From: Flavobacteriales bacterium
GTDB lineage: Bacteria; Bacteroidota; Bacteroidia; Flavobacteriales_G; Salibacteraceae
Direction of reading: 5' to 3'
Length of the DNA stretch: 60,257 nt
Assembly (NCBI GenBank): GCA_013204105.1
Contig: JABMOM010000046.1
Coordinates: forward strand, 1-60,257
Shown: piece by piece, positions 8,868 to 16,983 of the stretch
How the letters are laid out: each line of letters begins with the position of its first letter
Numbering within the stretch: the first letter of the stretch is position 1
The notes under the pieces: generated by a model
The model's input: the letters and a program-made list of their open reading frames with translations, nothing else
The model's database searches: none
What the model was told of the DNA's origin: nothing
Program-made: the position numbers and the translations under genes

Positions 8868-9194
8868 TGATGCTGTTGCTTCGTGAGAAGGTACGCCGCA
8901 TCGATCTGCGAACTTGGCTTTGAAGGCATCTCGTTGATCCGGAGACATGGTATCCCAACGATGCTTCATCCGATGTTTCCACCAATGACTCCTACGTCCG
9001 CGGGTCAGACCACCGAACAACAACCGGCTCAATGCAATCAAGCCCAATGCCTGCCAAAAAGTGAGCGTTCCGAAACCCACCGCTGCGGGTAAGATCCAGT
9101 TCCACAACGCCATTACAGCCACTCCTGAAGCAACGATAAAGATCCCGCCGAGCAAGACTGCCTTCAGTATCCATTTGAATGATTTCTTTTTCAT
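8862..9194 (-). CDS. Small membrane protein paired with ECF sigma factor
   Basis: A 110-residue protein with two hydrophobic helices (residues about 8-32 and 35-60) followed by an Arg/His/Trp-rich segment and a C-terminal stretch, MSPDQRDAFKAKF, that resembles the helix repeated in periplasmic metal-responsive proteins. It begins 17 bases after the stop of the sigma factor gene and should be cotranscribed. By position it may act as the partner or anti-sigma of that factor, but no zinc-binding anti-sigma motif is present, so this is inference only. The stop codon lies inside the terminator hairpin. Confidence 0.65.
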   Translation of the reverse strand: MKKKSFKWILKAVLLGGIFIVASGVAVMALWNWILPAAVGFGTLTFWQALGLIALSRLLFGGLTRGRRSHWWKHRMKHRWDTMSPDQRDAFKAKFADRCGVPSHEATASA

Positions 9195-9211
9195 GTTTTT
9201 AAATTTTATGG

Positions 9212-9799
9212 CTAATTCGCCTGTTTATCTGTTACCATTTCTCTGTACATAGGCTCCAGTCGATTTCTCAGGTGCACTACAGCATACCGCTTTCTGGAAA
9301 TGAGCGTATTGACCGCTTCGCCTGTTTCCTTGGCTAAGGCTTGAAAGGACCGTCCTTCCATCTCGTGTTGTTCAAAGACCCACCGCTGCGCCATTGGCAA
9401 TTCAGCAAGGGCATCCTCTAAAACTTCCAAGAACAGTTCGCTCATCCAGACATCATCTGGAGCGGGTCGATTTGAAACAGCTGTGTCCCAAATCATACGC
9501 TCCCCCTCATGAAACCGATGCTCACTGATAGGTCTTCGCTTTCGGAAGAAATCGACGATCTTGTGCTTTGCCACTGCATATAACCACGCAACGGAATCTT
9601 CAACCGACTCTCCATCAGAGCCGAGCTTCACGTATTGCTCCAGTACATCTTGCAAAAGATCTTCTGCATCTTCCACGTCATCGATTTGCTTTCGGATAAA
9701 ACCAAGTAATCTTCCTTTCTCCAATTTCACTTTCTCCGCAAAACCGTCGAGACCTGGATTTTCGCTTTGGATACTATGTATTTCTGAAATGATTTCCAT
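9212..9799 (-). CDS. ECF-type RNA polymerase sigma factor
   Basis: A 195-residue sigma-70 family regulator. Region 2 is seen in VEDAEDLLQDVLEQY and WLYAVAKHKIVDFFRKRR (residues about 41-90), the -10 recognition helix and core-binding segment; region 4 is seen in LPMAQRWVFEQHEMEGRS followed by a helix-turn-helix (about residues 135-180). No region 1 or 3, as in ECF factors. It probably drives a small regulon in response to envelope conditions together with the small membrane protein downstream. The product is acidic and lacks a transmembrane part. Stimulus unknown. Confidence 0.9.
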   Translation of the reverse strand: MEIISEIHSIQSENPGLDGFAEKVKLEKGRLLGFIRKQIDDVEDAEDLLQDVLEQYVKLGSDGESVEDSVAWLYAVAKHKIVDFFRKRRPISEHRFHEGERMIWDTAVSNRPAPDDVWMSELFLEVLEDALAELPMAQRWVFEQHEMEGRSFQALAKETGEAVNTLISRKRYAVVHLRNRLEPMYREMVTDKQAN

Positions 9800-9932
9800 T
9801 CAAGTTGAGGTCGAACAAGTCCCCAAGATATTTTATCCATGTTGCAAAACGCTGATTCTTAAGTACGAACGGTCAGAGCTTATGCTGAAAGGAATGTTGA
9901 ATACTCCCATGACTTCGTGAAACAAGTTTTAT

Positions 9933-9962
9933 TTGTCGTTACACTTAATGTTCATACATTTG
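9933..9962 (+). promoter_or_regulatory. Perfect Bacteroidota promoter with no gene behind it
   Basis: TTG (9933-9935), exactly 19 bases, then TACATTTG (9955-9962), matching the TTG-N19-TAnnTTTG consensus at every defined position. No reading frame follows; a terminator lies about 25 bases downstream of the expected start site. Confidence 0.7.
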
Positions 9963-9967
9963 GAATC

Positions 9968-10030
9968 TATTTCATAGTAGGTGGGTTTAAAGCCTCGGTG
10001 TTCCGCTCGGTTCACCGGGGCTTTGTTTTT
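9968..10030 (+). ncRNA. Candidate short RNA of about 60 nt
   Basis: Predicted transcript from the perfect promoter just upstream to an intrinsic terminator: 12-base stem AAAGCCTCGGTG/CACCGGGGCTTT (9989-10000 and 10013-10024, one G-U pair), a 12-base loop, then GTTTTT. Only about 20 bases precede the hairpin. It resembles no RNA family I recognise. It could be an independent small RNA, or a leader whose terminator controls readthrough into the lipoprotein gene at 10088; the separate TAAGTTTG element at 10061 argues for independence. Position and structure are seen; expression is inferred. Confidence 0.5.
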
Positions 10031-10060
10031 CCTGATACGCCGTTTTCACGTTCTTCCCTT

Positions 10061-10068
10061 TAAGTTTG
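10061..10068 (+). promoter_or_regulatory. -7 promoter element for the lipoprotein gene
   Basis: TAAGTTTG matches TAnnTTTG and lies 19 bases before the ATG of the lipoprotein gene. There is no TTG at the ideal -33 spacing. Confidence 0.5.
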
Positions 10069-10087
10069 CTTCCCTAATTCCCTCCCA

Positions 10088-10612
10088 ATGAAAAAAATCC
10101 TGATCGTACTTTTCTTCCCGAGCTTCATGTTGGCATGTAGTGAAGGTGGAGCACCCTCCTCTCAAGCAGAAACTACCTCGGCTGAAGAGGCTGAAACCAG
10201 AGATATCCCATCCACACAAGAGACACTGGTCCAGGGACACGCAGAGGGCCGCACGACGAATCCCGACCACGCCGGTCCAGCAGAAATGAGACCTCCCGAA
10301 TTCGACCCTAGAGGCGCTGAGACCTCAGCGTATACATCAGAAGCCGCGAAAGAAGCCGAACAAAATCTTATGCAAGCCGAACAAAACTTAGACACTCGCA
10401 GGAGGAAAATCGAGGAAGCTCGGCAAAAGGTTGAAGCGCAAATGCAAGCAAGTGAGATTTCCCAAGAAGAGTTCATCAAAAAGGTCACTGCACTAGAGAA
10501 TGATCAAAAAAGCCTCGAACGAACGATGGAAGATCTCATGAAAAAACGAGAAGAGATGGATCGCATGCGCACGAAAGCAGAGGATGAAGCCGCTGGATTC
10601 AGGGGCAAATAA
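10088..10612 (+). CDS. Coiled-coil lipoprotein
   Basis: A 174-residue lipoprotein: signal peptide with a lipobox ending LAC at Cys17, then an 80-residue low-complexity acidic linker, then a long charged helix (residues about 85-165) with heptad-like Glu/Lys/Leu spacing that should form a coiled coil. It is expected in the periplasm, attached to a membrane. No family recognised. The nearest comparison is with Lpp-type or spacer lipoproteins that bridge membrane and cell wall, but there is no peptidoglycan-binding signature. It has its own promoter element and follows a candidate short RNA. Confidence 0.75.
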   Translation: MKKILIVLFFPSFMLACSEGGAPSSQAETTSAEEAETRDIPSTQETLVQGHAEGRTTNPDHAGPAEMRPPEFDPRGAETSAYTSEAAKEAEQNLMQAEQNLDTRRRKIEEARQKVEAQMQASEISQEEFIKKVTALENDQKSLERTMEDLMKKREEMDRMRTKAEDEAAGFRGK

Positions 10613-10617
10613 CGAAT

Positions 10618-10636
10618 GAAGCCTTGAGGAGGCTTC
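10618..10636. terminator. Weak hairpin between convergent genes
   Basis: GAAGCC/GGCTTC stem with a 7-base loop just after the lipoprotein gene. It has no clear T-run, so it is a poor intrinsic terminator, though its position between convergent genes suits one. Confidence 0.35.
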
Positions 10637-10649
10637 TCAATCCACCGAT

Positions 10650-12083
10650 TTACAATTTAAATAGACGCTTACTGGCATGCCCGTCGGCACTGCGTAGAGA
10701 AAGGATATACACTCCAGATGGGAGCCTCGAAATATCCAACCGTGGCTGATTCGCGTCCATTTTACCGTCCATGATTGTACGTCCTATTTGGTCAAGCACC
10801 GTATAGTCCACCAAACCTCGTAATCCTTCAACCCGCACGATACCGTAACTAGGATTTGGAAACACACGAATCTGATGTTCTTCTCCGGTGTGCTCAATCG
10901 CAGCAGGCCAGCCAAACTCCAGTCGCTTGTAGCGGATGGATGCGTCGAAGATGTCGCGGTATACGAGATCAAATCCCCCGTTCGAATACGCAACATCGGG
11001 TCCATTATAAATGCCCGAAGAATCCTTGACAATGTCAATCGGCAGCGTAAAATTATCTCCTCCATCTACAGACAACATGACTACACTCGTCGTGATGGGA
11101 CTTTCGATTTGCTCGAAGACAATTGCAATAGTATCTCCAGATGCCGCTATACGCGGTGTGTACTGGGAAAGATCAGAACCGGCTAGAAAAGCGGAAGTCA
11201 CCTCATTGGTCGTTGGGTTCAGTACGCTGGAAAGCACTTGGGGATGACCAGAACCAGAAGAAGACCATACGGTATGCACTCCTTGCGAAGTAAAGGATGC
11301 GTCTGGCCCTGTTGAGGGACAGCCTGCGATATACCAGTCGCTCGGGTCGATATCAAAAACCGTATCCGTATGATCGTCTTCATTCCTAATGTGGGCATAC
11401 CAAATGTCCCGGATGTTGGCGTCGTTGTTTCGGAAGAACGCTAAGGTGGCATCCTGTCCCGAAAGCAAATGCGCCGGACAACAATCACACACTTCATGAG
11501 GAGCATCTTCTGAAAACGACACCAGGCCAGAAAATGAGCTAGCCCCATCCATGGAACGAGCTACGACATATTGCGGATCAGCATAGTTGCTATTGTACGC
11601 CATCAACATGATGGCAGGGTTCCCTTGCTCGTCCAAAGCTACAGTGGGTAAAAAAGGAATGATGGAATCCGGAAGCGCTAATTGTTGCGGTGTTGTCCAA
11701 CTCGAACCTCGGTCATCTGACATGGTCCAATAGACCTTCGCTTCTAAGTAGGGAGTCGTCATGAAGGTAACGAACAATCGATCCCCTTCAGCTGCTATGT
11801 CTGCTCCGCCATAATTGGCCGCAAAGACACTCCCAATCGATTGATTAAGCTTGAACGGCTCATCAAAAGGCCCTTCGCCATCCTTCTTTGAGAAATAAAG
11901 GCTTCCGTTTGGTTTAGACCAAATCACACCAACGCCTTGATTGAAGGATACCACGTGCGGGCGGATGTTTCCATATTCAGCTGCGTCAACAACTACCTCA
12001 CTCTCCGTAAAGTAATAATCTGGCTGTGCCAAGGCAATCGATGCGCTCAGCGTCAGGCAAGAAATCAGAAGGGAATTTTTCAT
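10650..12083 (-). CDS. Sialidase-like (BNR) beta-propeller protein, type IX secreted
   Basis: About 477 residues. A signal peptide (LLISCLTLSASIALAQ) is followed by repeated S-x-D-x-G-x-S/T-W type turns (SDDRGSSWTTPQ, SMDGASSFSG, SVDGGDNFT), the Asp-box/BNR pattern of six- and seven-bladed propellers. The last 75 residues are a T9SS type A sorting domain: VFPNPSYGIVRVEG then a strand pattern ending KRLFKL. The protein should cross the outer membrane through T9SS and be released or anchored at the surface. A double-Cys motif (CDCCP) lies mid-protein. Whether it is an active sialidase is unclear; Asp boxes alone do not show catalysis. Start 12083 was chosen over TTG at 12089. Confidence 0.85.
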   Translation of the reverse strand: MKNSLLISCLTLSASIALAQPDYYFTESEVVVDAAEYGNIRPHVVSFNQGVGVIWSKPNGSLYFSKKDGEGPFDEPFKLNQSIGSVFAANYGGADIAAEGDRLFVTFMTTPYLEAKVYWTMSDDRGSSWTTPQQLALPDSIIPFLPTVALDEQGNPAIMLMAYNSNYADPQYVVARSMDGASSFSGLVSFSEDAPHEVCDCCPAHLLSGQDATLAFFRNNDANIRDIWYAHIRNEDDHTDTVFDIDPSDWYIAGCPSTGPDASFTSQGVHTVWSSSGSGHPQVLSSVLNPTTNEVTSAFLAGSDLSQYTPRIAASGDTIAIVFEQIESPITTSVVMLSVDGGDNFTLPIDIVKDSSGIYNGPDVAYSNGGFDLVYRDIFDASIRYKRLEFGWPAAIEHTGEEHQIRVFPNPSYGIVRVEGLRGLVDYTVLDQIGRTIMDGKMDANQPRLDISRLPSGVYILSLRSADGHASKRLFKL

Positions 12084-12134
12084 AAGCAACTATTGTCAAA
12101 ATAGTTCGCAAAAGATAATACTGATATTTGGAAC

Positions 12135-12587
12135 ATGAGACGATTGAAGTGGCCTTTACTCCTTGCGAGCTCCTTATTTATCGCTTGTGGCCAGCCAACA
12201 AGCGAGTCGAAAAGAGAGGAATCACGCTCGGACAGCGTGATGGTGGTGAATGGTGTGGAGCGCACAGAACTCGCTCTGCTCATGCGGAAAATGTACGATG
12301 AAATGGCCCTGGTCAAGGATTCCATCAAGCTAGGTTACACGGTGAAAACGAATTTCTTAGAAGAGTATAAACGGATTCAAACAGCCCATGCCACGGAACC
12401 CGAAAAGATCGATGCTACGTACAAGGCCATGGCCGAAGCATTCCTGATCAATTATGAGATGTTCGAGACCTCACAAGATGAGCAGGCAAAAGCCTTCAAT
12501 GGCATGCTGCAAAATTGCCTGGTATGCCACGAAAACAAATGTCCGGGTCCGGTCAAAGCGATTAAAAAACTTCGCATCAAACCCTAA
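12135..12587 (+). CDS. Haem c-binding lipoprotein (cytochrome c-like)
   Basis: A 150-residue lipoprotein with lipobox LFIAC (Cys18). The middle is helical, and near the C-terminus there is one CxxCH haem-attachment motif, NCLVCHENKCPGP, followed by a Lys-rich tail, as in the small cytochrome c'-like or haem-binding proteins of Bacteroidota. It would carry one covalent haem in the periplasm and could take part in electron transfer or gas sensing. It is followed after 8 bases by a 64-residue exported peptide gene and shares a short divergent promoter region with the T9SS propeller gene. No methionine axial ligand can be pinned down by eye. Confidence 0.8.
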   Translation: MRRLKWPLLLASSLFIACGQPTSESKREESRSDSVMVVNGVERTELALLMRKMYDEMALVKDSIKLGYTVKTNFLEEYKRIQTAHATEPEKIDATYKAMAEAFLINYEMFETSQDEQAKAFNGMLQNCLVCHENKCPGPVKAIKKLRIKP

Positions 12588-12595
12588 ATCAACCC

Positions 12596-12790
12596 ATGAG
12601 AATTCTTTTCATCTTGGTTGTGCTTGCTAGCACCTTAGCGGGAGGTAGCGCATCCTACAAAACCATCCTGCTCACATCCGATATTTCAAAGGCGGAAGCA
12701 AAGATGTCAAAAGAGGGCGCCAACGCAGGAGTGGTGTGCACCCAAGGCATACAGTACGAGATCTTTTCGACCCATAACATTGAGGGCTAA
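12596..12790 (+). CDS. Small exported peptide, unknown function
   Basis: A 64-residue product starting 8 bases after the stop of the haem lipoprotein gene. It has a short signal peptide (ILFILVVLASTLAGGSA) and about 45 mature residues with one cysteine. Nothing is recognised. The close spacing and codon content suggest a genuine cotranscribed gene rather than chance, and it could act with the haem protein. It ends 17 bases before the stop of the convergent propeller gene. Confidence 0.5.
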   Translation: MRILFILVVLASTLAGGSASYKTILLTSDISKAEAKMSKEGANAGVVCTQGIQYEIFSTHNIEG

Positions 12791-12807
12791 CTCCTATTTC
12801 AGGCAGA

Positions 12808-15552
12808 TCATCTGATCACCAGCGGCTCAATAACCCAATGGGCACCTTGCTTCACTTCAAGGTAGTACGTCCCTGATCGCAGTCCTTTCAAATCCAACTG
12901 AGGCTCGGCTTGAACGGATTGAATGTTAAGTTTGAAATGTTTGACTTCCCTGCCCACTTGATCATAGACCATCGCCTTCACCTCCCCTGCTTCAAATCCT
13001 TGAAGTTGAAGGGTCACCAAACCGTTGCTCGGATTAGGGAAGATCGACATACTTTCTTTCGCCGCCATTTCGGCAACGCCCTCAGGTGTAGGAGGAGTGG
13101 TAGTATCGATCAAGGAAACATGGCCTGCATACATCCCTTTCCCGTGCGTTCCTGCTACCAACCACCCGTCAGAACCTCGGTACTTAAGCATGTCGACTAC
13201 GGCATTCCCCATGGTCTGGGAACCTTGCATCACCCATTCGGTGTTCTCCCCTTCGAGCTTGGCGGTAGAGAAAACACCAACACTGGTACTGACAAAATAG
13301 ACGTCGCTGTTCGCACCCGTTGGAACGAAGCTCGCCCAACGCAAAGAAGGGCCATTACCAATGAACCAGAGGCTTTCAGGAACTCCTGGATCTGTTTCCC
13401 CTGCCAAGTTTCCTTCGATATCGACCCAATCCGCGCCACCATCCTCCGTGTACCAAATGCTTCGACAGTTGTAGTTACTGAATACCGCAATCGCCTTCAT
13501 CGGATCAAAAGGATGCACCGCGATGCATGACGTATAGCCGCCGTTAGAAATACTGTCGCTTGCCGGAATGACTTGTGCACTTTCAAAAACATGGGCACTG
13601 TCTAAGCGGAAAACTTTACCACTTGAGGTCCCTACATAAACGATTCCTGCGTCGCTTGGACTCGATGAGATCGCCGTGATGCCGTTGTCAAGAGAAGCGA
13701 TCAACTTCCAATCACTGAAAAGGGTCGCACTATCGGTCTCGGTGATCTTCGTGTTTCGCCATATGTTATAACCATTGGGCAGGTACATGATGTCGTTGTC
13801 TGCTCTATCGAGGGTGAAAGGATGCACGAACAAGTATCCCCCATTCACCTGCTTTGGCATGACGTTATAAGCTCCGTTCTTTTGCCCATTTGATGCGATT
13901 TCACATCGTTCAATGTTGGCGTATTGGGTACTGATGTAGTAATGACCTCCGCCATCCTCCACTTCACAATAGGCGCCATCTCCACCTCGCACATGCGTCC
14001 ATAAATGCTCTTCATCTGCCACATTGGTCCAGTGGGTTCCACGGTCTTGCGTGCCGCCAATGGCAACCTCACTCCCCATGGTGCCCTGGTCGATTGCGAT
14101 GCCGTAGAATTGGGTTACGTTGTAACCGTTCAGGAGCCCTTCCCATTGCATCGTATCGAGCATGCAGTTCTGGGCTACGTGCACTCCTGCGTCTGTAGTA
14201 CTGATCAATACATCCGAATCGTCCGGACGGAATGCCAGGTTCTGTTGATCTGGATAATGCTTTCCACCTCCATTGAAATAGTTATAAATGGAATCTCCAT
14301 CGATGGAGTATCCACCAATCTGGTTTACTTGAAAAGTGTCAGCAAATGCATTGTTTGAGCGGTAAAGGTTGTTGTTCCCCAAAAAGAGCACGTCTTCGTC
14401 ATCTGGCTTAACGCCCAATGCCATGTTGTATCCGCCCTGCATGCTGAAGCTTGAACTTGCAAGTCCAGAAGTGCGATTCTGCCAGTCACCGCCGCTTCCC
14501 GTTCCATCACCATCGATATATTCATATCGCCACAAGATGCCACCATTGACTCCAGCGCTAGGCGCATAACTGTAGAAGAAAACAATCTTTTCATTCGACG
14601 GAGCAACGGCTATGACCGTTCGCCGGTGGCTTCCAGCGAGGGCGCTTGGACTGATCTTCACCCAATCAAACCCATCGGTAGATCTCCAAAAACCTCTATT
14701 CGCGGAGGCATCGCTTGAAATCGAAGCATAAAAAACGCCGTCTGTAGTAGTCGAAACACGGGAAAAGTCACAAGAAGAACCTGACCTGAGCACGATCTTC
14801 CAGGTCTCACCTCCATCACTGCTTCGGGCGATACCCTTCTTCATCGCTGCGAAAACGATGTCGCTATCATTTCGAGTCGGATCCATGCATAGGTTATGTA
14901 TAACCTCCCAATCCGAAGACTTGTGTTGCAGCGGCCCTGTACTTTGTAGGTGGTTCCATGTGACCCCGTTGTCCATAGACTTCCAGATTCCACTCCCTCT
15001 GTAGATCGCGCTGAAACTTTTTGATGCCGAATTACCAATGGTCTCGCCGGAGCCGTAGTACCATGTTTCATTCTTTCCATTTCGAGGATCTTGAATGATA
15101 TAAGAAGTAGCTGGATGGTCCATGCTGCGCGTGACATTCGTCCAGGATTGCCCTGCATCCGTGGTTCTCCAGATTCCTCCCGTGACACCTCCAACGATGT
15201 AGGTATCTGGGTTCAATCGGTCGATCGCGATGGCGCGGGTTCTCCCTCCGACATTGTAAGGACCAATGCTTTTGAAATCCACTGCGATTGAATCGCGCAT
15301 CACGTCGGCCCTTGGGAGACGACTCGCGTACACCATTTCACGCATCCGAATGTTCGGTGGAATTTCACCCGTTCGCGGATCAACCAATCTGTTGTACAGA
15401 TATTCCCAACGGCCATCGTTGTCAACTGATTCCTGTGTCGCCCTATCCATCTCGCTGGATGAGGGGAGGTTTAAAGTCAAGGCTGTGCATACTGCCGTTG
15501 CAGCTAGAACTAGGCTCATTGCTATCCACTTCCAAAGTCTTTTCGTCATCAT
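12808..15552 (-). CDS. Large VPS10/BNR-type beta-propeller protein, type IX secreted
   Basis: A 914-residue exported protein. After a signal peptide comes about 750 residues of repeated propeller blades with GWR(S/T)TDGG/AGQSW-like turns (TTDAGQSWTNV, SMDNGVTWNHL, SSDGGETWKIV, TEDGGADWVDI) as in sortilin/VPS10 and photosystem-stability-factor type proteins. The C-terminal 75 residues are a T9SS type A sorting domain beginning SIFPNPSNG. Likely role: large secreted adhesin or hydrolase of unknown substrate. Its ATG overlaps the TGA of the upstream lipoprotein gene by 4 bases (ATGA), so the two are translationally coupled and probably work together at the cell surface. Confidence 0.85.
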   Translation of the reverse strand: MMTKRLWKWIAMSLVLAATAVCTALTLNLPSSSEMDRATQESVDNDGRWEYLYNRLVDPRTGEIPPNIRMREMVYASRLPRADVMRDSIAVDFKSIGPYNVGGRTRAIAIDRLNPDTYIVGGVTGGIWRTTDAGQSWTNVTRSMDHPATSYIIQDPRNGKNETWYYGSGETIGNSASKSFSAIYRGSGIWKSMDNGVTWNHLQSTGPLQHKSSDWEVIHNLCMDPTRNDSDIVFAAMKKGIARSSDGGETWKIVLRSGSSCDFSRVSTTTDGVFYASISSDASANRGFWRSTDGFDWVKISPSALAGSHRRTVIAVAPSNEKIVFFYSYAPSAGVNGGILWRYEYIDGDGTGSGGDWQNRTSGLASSSFSMQGGYNMALGVKPDDEDVLFLGNNNLYRSNNAFADTFQVNQIGGYSIDGDSIYNYFNGGGKHYPDQQNLAFRPDDSDVLISTTDAGVHVAQNCMLDTMQWEGLLNGYNVTQFYGIAIDQGTMGSEVAIGGTQDRGTHWTNVADEEHLWTHVRGGDGAYCEVEDGGGHYYISTQYANIERCEIASNGQKNGAYNVMPKQVNGGYLFVHPFTLDRADNDIMYLPNGYNIWRNTKITETDSATLFSDWKLIASLDNGITAISSSPSDAGIVYVGTSSGKVFRLDSAHVFESAQVIPASDSISNGGYTSCIAVHPFDPMKAIAVFSNYNCRSIWYTEDGGADWVDIEGNLAGETDPGVPESLWFIGNGPSLRWASFVPTGANSDVYFVSTSVGVFSTAKLEGENTEWVMQGSQTMGNAVVDMLKYRGSDGWLVAGTHGKGMYAGHVSLIDTTTPPTPEGVAEMAAKESMSIFPNPSNGLVTLQLQGFEAGEVKAMVYDQVGREVKHFKLNIQSVQAEPQLDLKGLRSGTYYLEVKQGAHWVIEPLVIR

Positions 15553-16046
15553 TTTAGTTTTTCGTATTCACCCACCCGATATTGATCAGGGTGATCTGAA
15601 GTGTAGGGTGTATTCAACGTTGATTTAAAGAATTCTCCGATGCTTAAACCATCGAAATGGGTATTCAGTTCAGGGAACAAGTCTTTTGTAGGATCGAGCG
15701 TAAAATCAAAATGAACCTTCAACACATCTCCCGCCTCAAACTGACCGTGAAAATCGCTGCCGATTTGTGTCACCGCCATCAATTCAATTTCCGCCTCACA
15801 AGGGTGGGTATCGCAAGGGTGGTCATCGCCTTCAAAACGATCTGCATCCAGCCATGTCTTCACCACCTTACCAATCACCATTGTTCCCGTAGGTCCTTCG
15901 ATTCCACCCATCTTCTCATCTTCAACTACTGCAGTGCTCGACGTTGTCACTTTTTGCACTTCCCCCACATGGTCAGCGCTGCGGCGATGACAGGCAGAAA
16001 AAGACAAAACAAGCATCAAAAGGAGGAAAGCGTTCGGCCGGTTCAC
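15549..16046 (-). CDS. Lipoprotein coupled to a T9SS propeller gene
   Basis: A 165-residue lipoprotein with lipobox SFSAC (Cys19). The mature part is mostly beta (GTMVIGKVVKTW, DVLKVHFDFTL) and carries two cysteines in HPCDTHPCEAE. This arrangement resembles small OB-like or Ig-like periplasmic domains but no family can be named. Its stop codon overlaps the start of the 914-residue propeller gene, which indicates shared expression and perhaps a role in secretion or attachment of that protein. Confidence 0.7.
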   Translation of the reverse strand: MNRPNAFLLLMLVLSFSACHRRSADHVGEVQKVTTSSTAVVEDEKMGGIEGPTGTMVIGKVVKTWLDADRFEGDDHPCDTHPCEAEIELMAVTQIGSDFHGQFEAGDVLKVHFDFTLDPTKDLFPELNTHFDGLSIGEFFKSTLNTPYTSDHPDQYRVGEYEKLK

Positions 16047-16250
16047 GGATCAAAAATACACCCTGCCATCGAAACCAATCGAGGCATTGAATGGCTGTCC
16101 CTAGAATAATCGCTTCTTCCATCTACGTTAGGGCATATCCATTCGTCTATTCTTAAAATAAATCAGTCGTCTCATCGTACTTTGAACATGTCATTGCTGT
16201 ACGTCTAAACGGAAAACCACATTTGCACCACGGATTCTAAACCACCATCT

Positions 16251-16890
16251 ATGAAATATTTCGCCTTGCTCCTTTTGACATTCTCTTTCGTCTTTAGCAC
16301 TTACGCGCAGATTGAAGAAAGCGCTGTTTCTCCAATCCCTCAAGCAGACGAAGACCGATATCGAAACCTAGACAACTCTGTTGGTTTTGGGATTGTAGGA
16401 GGAGGTGAACTGATGGGAGGAATGTACCCAATGCCTGGATTAGGCTACAAACGATACACAAAGGAAGGCGCCTTCCGTAATGCTCGGTGGGATCATAAAC
16501 ACCAATACGCAAAGTGGACAGTGGGGGTCCTCCAATTACGATGAGTCGGCTTTCAGTGCTCGCGTGGGTTATCAATACCATGTACTTGCAGGTCGATTCA
16601 TGCCGATCATCGGAGTAGATTTAGCCGGTGGGTTTTACCATATGAAACAGATGGGGTTTGACCAAGTGAATGAAACGAGGAATACCATGATCGGTTTGAG
16701 CCCTAACGTTGGATTGGAGTTCTTCATAAACAATCGCCTCAGCTTCCTGATCGATACGCGTTTCGACTTCTCCTTTCAAAATTATTACCAACGCTCTGAA
16801 TCGCCGAATTTCTTCAATACGACCAAGTCGCAAGGAATGCAGACACACATATCCCCGATCAGTTCCTTTATGGCGATCTTTCATTTCTAA
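16251..16890 (+). pseudogene. Outer-membrane beta-barrel gene with a single-base frameshift
   Basis: Two overlapping frames make one barrel protein. The first (from ATG 16251) has a signal peptide ending STYAQ and the first strands, then loses sense and stops at 16544. The second frame (from about 16480 to 16890) continues strand after strand (GYQYHVLAGRFMPIIGVDLAGG-like pattern, with a final MAIFHF). Removing one A at 16479/16480 joins CGT to ATG CTC GGT and gives a continuous protein of about 212 residues. There is no long homopolymer at the site. Either the gene is broken in this strain, or the extra base is a sequencing error. Function would be a small outer-membrane barrel. Confidence 0.7.
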
Positions 16891-16918
16891 GGAAAATATT
16901 CTGCTTTATAAATGTAAA

Positions 16919-16955
16919 TAGCTTGCCTCAAAGCTGCTTAGGAAGCTAATTTTTC
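16919..16955 (+). terminator. Candidate intrinsic terminator after the barrel gene
   Basis: TAGCTT(G)CC pairs with GGAAGCTA across a 13-base loop, with one bulged G, followed by ATTTTTC. Its place 29 bases after the barrel gene stop fits a terminator. Confidence 0.5.
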
Positions 16956-16983
16956 TATTTTGGAATGACCTAACGAAACCACC

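Noticed and set aside
10650-12083. Calling the propeller protein an active sialidase
   Set aside because: Only Asp-box turns are seen; the arginine triad and nucleophile of sialidases cannot be placed by eye.
12910-13530. A 206-codon open frame on the plus strand
   Set aside because: It lies wholly antisense to the T9SS propeller gene, has no recognisable domain and its composition (many Arg, His, Cys) is that of a shadow frame.
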